The position numbers were made by a program, and so were the translations under genes. Source: Chitinophagaceae bacterium (GTDB lineage: Bacteria; Bacteroidota; Bacteroidia; Chitinophagales; Chitinophagaceae). Taken from it: a stretch of DNA of 9,158 bases. Each line of letters starts with the position of its first letter. Position 1 is the stretch's first letter. Below the pieces are notes generated by a model, which did no database searches, had not been told where the DNA came from, and worked only from the letters and a program-made list of their open reading frames with translations. The DNA lies in NCBI GenBank assembly GCA_947378615.1, contig CANCKV010000092.1, positions 1-9,158 of the forward strand. The letters are read 5' to 3'. Shown one piece after another: positions 1 through 6,200 of this stretch.

Positions 1-903
1 TCCTTGAATTGGTCTAATAAGGTGATTAATTCGGGCATTCATACTTTGAACCCAAGCTATAGCCAAGTTTTCATCAATCATTGTCAAAATATACACGAAA
101 TTAAAGAGAGTATTTGGGAAGTGGAATTTTATGGTACTGGTATCGGTAATCCGTACCCACAATCAAGTAAATTAGGTAGTTACAATGGTATAGCATGTAA
201 CGATTTGAATATTGGCTATTCTTATGGTATGTTTAATGTTCCAGCAAAACTTTTTAATGCCTTTGCGGATAATACATCTTTGGTTTCCACAGATAAAAGA
301 AGAGATTGGGCTATTGGTCCGTATAGTTTTTCTACTTCAAGTAGTGGGGTTACAACTAAACAAAACTATACAATTAGCTCTATTTACAATAGACCTATTG
401 CTAAATGGCGTAGGGAATACGAAGTAAGTGCCAATAAAACCAAGAACATTACATCTATAAATTTCCCCATTTTGCGGTATGCTGATGTCTTACTTATGAA
501 AGCTGAGGCAGAGAATGAACTGAAAATTGGGCCTACAATTGCAGATATTGATGCGGTCAACCAAGTTAGAAGACGTGGATATGGACTACCTATAAATACG
601 CCAAATGCTATCACTGATTTGCCAACAGGTATCACCTATGGAAGTTTTCAACAAGCCGTTTATGATGAAAGATTTAGGGAGTTATGTTTTGAAGGATTGA
701 GGAGAAATGATTTGATTAGGTGGGGGATGTATGTTTCTGTTATGAGAGATATGGCAAACTCCATTAACAATAGTGCACCCTCTAATTTCAAATACGCAGC
801 CTTGGCAGGTAATAATATAATGGATAAACATGTGTTGTTCCCAATACCCATCAATGAAATCTCATTGAATTCAGGTATTAGAAGGCAGAATCCAGGATGG
901 TAA
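1..903 (+). CDS. SusD/RagB-family nutrient-binding outer-membrane protein, C-terminal part (5' end outside window)
   Basis: The frame is open from the first base, so the gene starts to the left; about 300 residues remain of a family usually near 500-600. SusD proteins are surface lipoproteins that sit as a lid on a SusC TonB-dependent transporter and bind the glycan to be imported. Family signs seen here are the helix RYADVLLMKAEAENEL (about 475-522), the hallmark segment beginning YDERFRELCFEGLRRNDLIR and followed by WG (661-726; compare the usual E-R-R-x-E-x-x-F-E-G-x-R-x-x-D-L-x-R-W-G), and the closing LFPIPINEI...QNPGW (835-900) typical of the family C-terminus. The lipoprotein signal and N-terminal TPR half are not visible. 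It leads a same-strand series with a DUF5017-like protein and a GH88 enzyme, which supports a PUL. The SusC gene is expected just upstream. The ligand cannot be read from the sequence; the GH88 neighbour suggests a uronic-acid-containing polysaccharide. Confidence 0.93.
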   Translation, partial: SLNWSNKVINSGIHTLNPSYSQVFINHCQNIHEIKESIWEVEFYGTGIGNPYPQSSKLGSYNGIACNDLNIGYSYGMFNVPAKLFNAFADNTSLVSTDKRRDWAIGPYSFSTSSSGVTTKQNYTISSIYNRPIAKWRREYEVSANKTKNITSINFPILRYADVLLMKAEAENELKIGPTIADIDAVNQVRRRGYGLPINTPNAITDLPTGITYGSFQQAVYDERFRELCFEGLRRNDLIRWGMYVSVMRDMANSINNSAPSNFKYAALAGNNIMDKHVLFPIPINEISLNSGIRRQNPGW

Positions 904-919
904 ATTTTATTAGTAAAAT

Positions 920-962
920 GTTTTAGACCTGACAGGTTTTTAAAACCTGTCAGGTCTAAAAC
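920..962. repeat. Perfect 21-bp inverted repeat with 1-nt centre, between PUL genes
   Basis: Arms 920-940 and 942-962 are exact reverse complements around T941; the core is GACCTGACAGGTTTT on the left arm. As RNA it would fold into a 21-bp hairpin, with no U-tract following it (ACGAGTCAAATTG comes next). It starts 17 nt after the SusD stop and ends 25 nt before the next start codon. From memory, palindromes of this ACCTGACAGGT type recur between genes in many Bacteroidota genomes, so it is probably a dispersed intergenic element. It could act as a bidirectional terminator, an attenuator, or a 3'-end stabiliser that sets SusD expression apart from the downstream genes. The symmetry is certain; the function is inferred. 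Confidence 0.8.
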
Positions 963-987
963 GAGTCAAATTGTTATAAACAAGTTT

Positions 988-1893
988 ATGCGTAGTAAAA
1001 ATCGTTTTATGAAGAAAGAAATTTGCATAATATTATTTATTGTATTGGGGTTCGCCTGCAACAAGACAGAATTGAATACCTTGTCTTTTGATGTAAGTAC
1101 CACTACATCAACCTATAAAGTAGGTGATACGGTAAATTTCAAAATATCTGGAAATGCAGATTACATTGTTTTTTATTCAGGAGAAAATGGGTCGCAATAT
1201 CAATTTAAAGATAGAACATCTGCACTTGGAGTTCCATTATTGAGTTTTTTAACTTATCGCCAATATGGAAACCATGTAAACACATTACAATTAATGGTGT
1301 CTTCCGATTTTAAGGGCACTTATGATTCTACAAATATTCAAAATTCTACATGGAATGATATTACTTCCCGTGCTATCTTCTCAACAGGAAAGGATAGTAC
1401 ACCTTCTGGAATAATTAATTTATTGGATTTTGTTCATGGAGATACGCCTGTTTATGTAGGCTTCCGATTTTACGACCAAAAAGACAGTGTAAACTCTCAA
1501 CGGACATGGTCAATCCGAAATCTATCACTTATCAATAAATTACAAGACAGCACCTCAACCAAGATTTTGGATATGTCATCAGGTTGGTTGGGCATTAATA
1601 TGCAAAATGCTGCTTCAATATGGAGTATCTCCTCTTCATTATTCAAAATTAGTGGAGGCGACAAAAATGCTAATACAAACGAAGATTGGCTTATTTCTCA
1701 ACCTGTCAAGCTTACAAGGGTATTGCCGGATGTGGGATTATCTATCAAAACATTAGTTGACCCAAGTTTGAAATCCTATAACTACATCTTTAAAAATCCA
1801 GGTAATTATATAGTAGTATTTGATGCAAAAAATGCCAATCAAAACAACAGTAGGGAAACCCAGAAAACATTAAATATATCTGTAACACAATAA
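988..1893 (+). CDS. DUF5017-like PUL surface lipoprotein, putative glycan-binding
   Basis: A 301-residue predicted lipoprotein. After a basic start there is a hydrophobic stretch (residues 12-23) ending LGFAC, with Cys24 as the probable lipidated residue and NKTE after it. The lipobox is imperfect, with Gly at -3. Met8 (position 1009) is an equally plausible start and would give a shorter n-region; neither has a Shine-Dalgarno box. The mature part opens with a PKD-like beta segment (TYKVGDTVNFKISGNADYIV, 43-60), then FYSGENGSQYQFKDR (62-76). It later has NEDWLISQPV (231-240) and a closing YIFKNPGNYIVVFDAKN (266-282). I recognise this pattern as that of DUF5017 proteins encoded beside SusC/SusD pairs; the assignment is from memory. 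Position in the operon suggests an accessory surface glycan-binding protein. No catalytic motif is visible. It ends 14 nt before the GH88 gene, so the two are very likely co-transcribed. Confidence 0.82.
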   Translation: MRSKNRFMKKEICIILFIVLGFACNKTELNTLSFDVSTTTSTYKVGDTVNFKISGNADYIVFYSGENGSQYQFKDRTSALGVPLLSFLTYRQYGNHVNTLQLMVSSDFKGTYDSTNIQNSTWNDITSRAIFSTGKDSTPSGIINLLDFVHGDTPVYVGFRFYDQKDSVNSQRTWSIRNLSLINKLQDSTSTKILDMSSGWLGINMQNAASIWSISSSLFKISGGDKNANTNEDWLISQPVKLTRVLPDVGLSIKTLVDPSLKSYNYIFKNPGNYIVVFDAKNANQNNSRETQKTLNISVTQ

Positions 1894-1907
1894 ATTTTAT
1901 TATAACA

Positions 1908-3191
1908 ATGGATACGACTTTCAAATTGACGCAGAGAAAAGAAAAGTTTTGTAAACTTTTATTCTTTTTTATTATGATGATAATGTTGGTGCATTCAAAT
2001 GCACAACTTACGGAGGAATCATTTGCAAAAGCAAAAACACAGTGTAAAAATATGTTGACTAATGCAAAGAACCCTGCACAACCTCCAAGAACTACTAGGG
2101 CTGATGGGTCTTTAGAAAACAGTCCCAATATTTATGATTGGACAAGTGGTTTCTTTGCGGGTAATCTATGGTACACTTATGAAGCCACAAAGGATGAAAC
2201 CTTGAAAAAAAGTGCCATCAAATTCACCGAAGCTTTGGATTCATTGCAATGGTTTACTGGTCACCACGATTTGGGTTTTATGCTATCTTCTAGTTTCGGA
2301 AATGGTTATAGACTAACCCACAATGAAAAGTATAAGGACGTTTTGGTGCAAGGTGCAAAATCGTTATGTACCCGCTTTAATCCTATTACCGGCACTATAA
2401 AAAGTTGGAATCAAAGGATGTCTTGGGATGGAAAAACAATGTGGCACTATCCCGTTATAATAGATAATATGATGAATCTGGAATTGTTATTCTTCGCATC
2501 CAAGGTTACAGGCGATACTTCCTTCAGGCATATTGCTATTACCCATGCCTTAACAACGATGAAAAACCATATCCGACCAGATTATAGTACCTATCATGTA
2601 GTCGATTATGATACCATTACGGGTAAAGTACTACATAGGGAAACCTGTCAGGGATATGCCAACAATTCTACATGGGCTAGGGGACAGGCATGGGGAATTT
2701 ATGGTTTCACGATGGTGTATAAGGAAACAGGTGATAAAAGGTTTCTTGAAGTGGCACAACATCTTGCTGATTTTTATCTTAACAATCCAAGGTTGCCCAA
2801 AGATAAAGTTCCCTTTTGGGATTTCAATGTCAACGAAAAAGGATATACGCCACAATTCCATTATGTCGAATCAAAATATACAGTTATACCGCGAGATGTT
2901 TCTGCTGCTGCAATTGTTGCTTGTGCCCTATTGGATTTAAGTAAGATTAGTGGAAAGAAAGGAGATTCTTATAGAAAGAATGCCGTTGAAATTATACAGA
3001 CGCTATCATCTCCTGAATATTCAGCGAATGTGGGTACGAATAACAACTTTATTTTAAAACATAGTACAGGTAGTTTACCACATAATATGGAGATTGATAA
3101 GCCACTAGTGTATGCTGATTATTATTATCTCGAAGCATTATTAAAATATAAACAATACAATCAAACTTTTTTATCTCTAAACAAAAAATAA
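1908..3191 (+). CDS. GH88 unsaturated glucuronyl hydrolase, secreted (periplasmic)
   Basis: A 427-residue protein of normal length for glycoside hydrolase family 88, an (alpha/alpha)6-barrel enzyme. The family hydrates the C4-C5 double bond of the delta-4,5-unsaturated uronic acid that polysaccharide lyases leave at the non-reducing end, releasing a keto-uronate. Residues 1-32 form a signal peptide (KEKFCK, hydrophobic LLFFFIMMIML, probable cut before Gln33) with no lipobox, so a periplasmic location is likely. Family landmarks are DWTSGFFAGNLW (77-88), HDLGF with Asp121, IDNMMNLELLF with Asp186, STWARGQAWG (254-263), PRDVSAAAI (328-336) and ADYYYLEAL (403-411). Asp121 and Asp186 fit the two catalytic aspartates known from Bacillus UGL (Asp88, Asp149). 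The start at 1908 gives a complete basic n-region. Substrate could be glycosaminoglycan-, gellan-, xanthan- or other lyase-derived oligosaccharides; the window does not decide. GH105 is a related alternative, but the motifs fit GH88 better. Confidence 0.95.
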   Translation: MDTTFKLTQRKEKFCKLLFFFIMMIMLVHSNAQLTEESFAKAKTQCKNMLTNAKNPAQPPRTTRADGSLENSPNIYDWTSGFFAGNLWYTYEATKDETLKKSAIKFTEALDSLQWFTGHHDLGFMLSSSFGNGYRLTHNEKYKDVLVQGAKSLCTRFNPITGTIKSWNQRMSWDGKTMWHYPVIIDNMMNLELLFFASKVTGDTSFRHIAITHALTTMKNHIRPDYSTYHVVDYDTITGKVLHRETCQGYANNSTWARGQAWGIYGFTMVYKETGDKRFLEVAQHLADFYLNNPRLPKDKVPFWDFNVNEKGYTPQFHYVESKYTVIPRDVSAAAIVACALLDLSKISGKKGDSYRKNAVEIIQTLSSPEYSANVGTNNNFILKHSTGSLPHNMEIDKPLVYADYYYLEALLKYKQYNQTFLSLNKK

Positions 3192-3202
3192 AACGCTTAA
3201 TT

Positions 3203-6200
3203 ATGAAAAGTAAATTTTTATTAGTTCTCCTCGCCAGTTTAATTGGCTATTTATCGGGATTTTCCCAATCATTCACTTCTGGAAACTTTGTGTTATTAAG
3301 AGCAGGTAATTCTGGTAGCGCTTTTTTTAGTGGGAATCAAATTTTTTTGGATGAGTACGCTCTTTCCGGAACAAAAGCACAGACTATTACCATACCCACT
3401 ACACTGAATGCAGGTGCAACATTGTCAGCCGTAACCGATGAAGGCCGACTTTCGTTATCTGGCAATGGGCAATGGTTGTCATTTGCGGGCTATAACCCAA
3501 CTGGTGCTAGCCCTTTATACACTAGTCCCGCTACAACTACTGCCCGTAATGTGGGTATGGTTAAGTATGACGGAACAACTCAAACATTTACTACACCTAA
3601 CGTTACAACCCCATCGGCAACATTTAGTGGGGTAGCCACTGTTCTTGGTAGCAAAACAGTAGGCTACACTGGTAGTACCGGAACCATAACCAATGGGCAT
3701 TATATTTATGGTCCGAACATTCCTTTGGGGGCAACAGTTGGATCGACTACTGCAGCACCTTCTAGTCTTAGCGCTACATTAACTGGTACAACCAATCCAA
3801 CAATAACAGTTTCTTCAACATCAACATTAGTTCCTGGAATGCTTGTTACCGCTACAGGTACTGGTACAGTTTCTGCCAATGCATATATTGCAAGTGTACC
3901 CAACAGTACTACTTTCACACTTACTGGTACTACTACTGCTGGTGCAGCCACCCTTTCTTTTTCTGGATATATTACACTTTCTAATGCTACTTCTGGAGTT
4001 ACCAATGTCAATGCCTATTGGACAGGAGCCGCAAGCACTACAACGGTAACATTATCTTATGGCACTACTACTTCTTATGGATTAGCCGTTGGTATGGCAG
4101 TAACTGGTCTAAATGGAGGGGTTACTGGCGCTGTTATTTCAGCTGTATCTGCAAATAGTACCACATTTGTGGTGACATATACTGGTACAACAACTACTGT
4201 ATCATCGGGTTCTCCAGTATCCTTGTCATTTCCAGTGGCCGCCTCACTAAATACTAGTAATTTGACTGCTTATACAACTTCTAGTAATACCCCCAATTAT
4301 TCAGGTATTGTTGGCACATCTCCAAGGGCCGCATTTACCTCAGACGGAACTAATTTCCTTTTGGCAAGTGGGGAGAATGCCATACCATATTTTAACAATA
4401 CTGGTACGTCAGGGGCGTTAACCAACCTTTCTACAACTAATGGTACTTCACAAATAAGGTATTTTTTCCCGTATAATGGACAGATTTATACTAGTAGTCA
4501 ATTTAATGTTAAACTAGGGGCACTTGGTAGTAACGGTACATTTCCTACCGCTCCTGCCAATGCAACCACACCTACAGATCCTGTTACTTTGTCCTATGGA
4601 TCGAATTCTGCTGCGCCCGCAAACCCTTCTCAATTTTATATCCTGAACCAAGGAGGTACTGATGTAATGTATGTGGGTGAACTAGGAAGCACTATTCAAA
4701 TTACATCTACTAATATTGCTAAAACAACTGCCTCAGGCGCTACTTCTTTACAAGTAGCTTCAACTACTAATGTGGCTGTAGGGCAATATGTAACTGGTGT
4801 TGGAATTCCAACAGGAACTACCGTTACGGGTATTACTACTCCTGCAGTAAGTACTACTGGTACATTAACAACTGGAAGTAATCAGTCCATTACTATTGCT
4901 ACTGGGCTAGGTATCGTTTCTGGTATGGCAGTAACTGTCACAAGTGCTGCTTCTACAGGCTCAGTAAGTACAACAACTACTGTAAATACATACAATAGCA
5001 CAACTGGAGCTCTTGTATTTAGTGGATCTACCACTGCTGGTTCTGGTGCTGCAACGCTAAATTTTGCTGGAACAGTTACCATTTCAGCACCTACTACTGT
5101 TTCATTACCAGGTAGCCCAAGTACTGCAACTCCAGGCGCTGCCATAGTCTTTTCAGGTCAACAAACAACCGTCACATCGGTAACTAATTCCACTACATTT
5201 GTTTTGAATAGTGTAACAAATGTTGCTGTAGGACAAGTTGTTAAAGGAACTGGTGTTCCTGCAAATACATGGGTTACAAGCGTTAATACAGGTTCAAAAA
5301 CAATTACTGTATCCCAAACCACAACAGTAAGTGCATCTGCACAATTAACTTTTGCTTATTATGGATTATTAAAGTATTATAATAGCGGCACAGTCTCTAG
5401 TCCTGTTTGGACTTTCTTAGGTGGCTATGATGTTGCAGGTGGTGCTACTGCTGCATATCAAGGGGTGATTGCTAAAGTGTCTGGAAGTAATGTATTGATA
5501 TTTGTTACTAGAAAGGTAGGCGTGATAAACACTGTAGGCAGTGAATTAGTGAAAATAACAGATGCTTGTGGAGCAACAGGGGCTTTTAACTTAGCAAATA
5601 TTTCAAACATTACAGAATCCATACTACAATCCTCTAATTCAAGTGGTTCTTGGCGTTCATTGGCTTGGGTGCCACAGTCTGGAGGTAATTATTATTATAA
5701 TGGTACAGGGGCTGTAACCACCCTATCGAGTTGGGGTATGAATTCAGATGGTACTGGCCCAAATCCTTATAGCTTTACAACTACAGGTCAAACTTTTAAC
5801 CTTAGGAATGCCGCTTCAATACCTGCATTAACTACCGCTTGGTCAGTTGGTACAAATACAATAGTTGTAGGAAATGGTACAAATGCTTGTTCCTTTACAA
5901 TTCCATCAGGTTTCGCCGTTACGGGTACTGTTAATGTATCAAATAATGCAACACTAACCATAGCAAATGCTACAAATCCTACCATTGGTACTATAGCATC
6001 TGGTAGCACTGTTGTTTTTAGTGGAACTAATATTGCACAAACAGTTCCTGCTGCTACTTATTCAGCTCTTACCATTTCAAATACTACGAGTACGGCAACT
6101 ACAGGTGGTGCAATAACAGTAAATGGTTTATTGACCATTAGCAGTAATGCTGCTTTCTCTGCAAGTTCAAATGCATTGAATTTGAATGGTAGTTTTAGCA

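Noticed and set aside
1790..2128. Minus-strand frame spanning the DUF5017-like/GH88 junction
   Set aside because: It overlaps the ends of two well supported genes. Its hydrophobic stretch is the complement of the GH88 signal-peptide region and A/T-rich spacer.
2641..2652. 12-nt match to the palindrome arm (AAACCTGTCAGG) inside the GH88 gene
   Set aside because: It encodes part of E-T-C-Q-G just before the conserved STWARGQAWG motif, has no second arm, and is readily a chance match.
2608..2940. Plus-strand frame of 110 codons within the GH88 gene, and the minus-strand frame 2631-2861
   Set aside because: Both overlap strongly conserved GH88 motifs in the true frame.
3100..3202. Possible promoter for the giant gene (Bacteroidota TTG / TAnnTTTG type)
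   Set aside because: A/T-rich sequence is present, but I could not find a convincing pair of boxes at the right spacing.
3438..4049. Plus-strand off-frame openings at 3438-3635 and 3843-4049 (also 6885-7070)
   Set aside because: They are in another frame of the giant gene and give Leu/Gln-rich low-complexity products with no family signs.
3602..5362. CRISPR-like or microsatellite DNA repeats suggested by frequent ACT/ACA triplets
   Set aside because: The triplets are Thr codons in frame. There are no equal-length direct repeats with unique spacers and no long perfect triplet runs.
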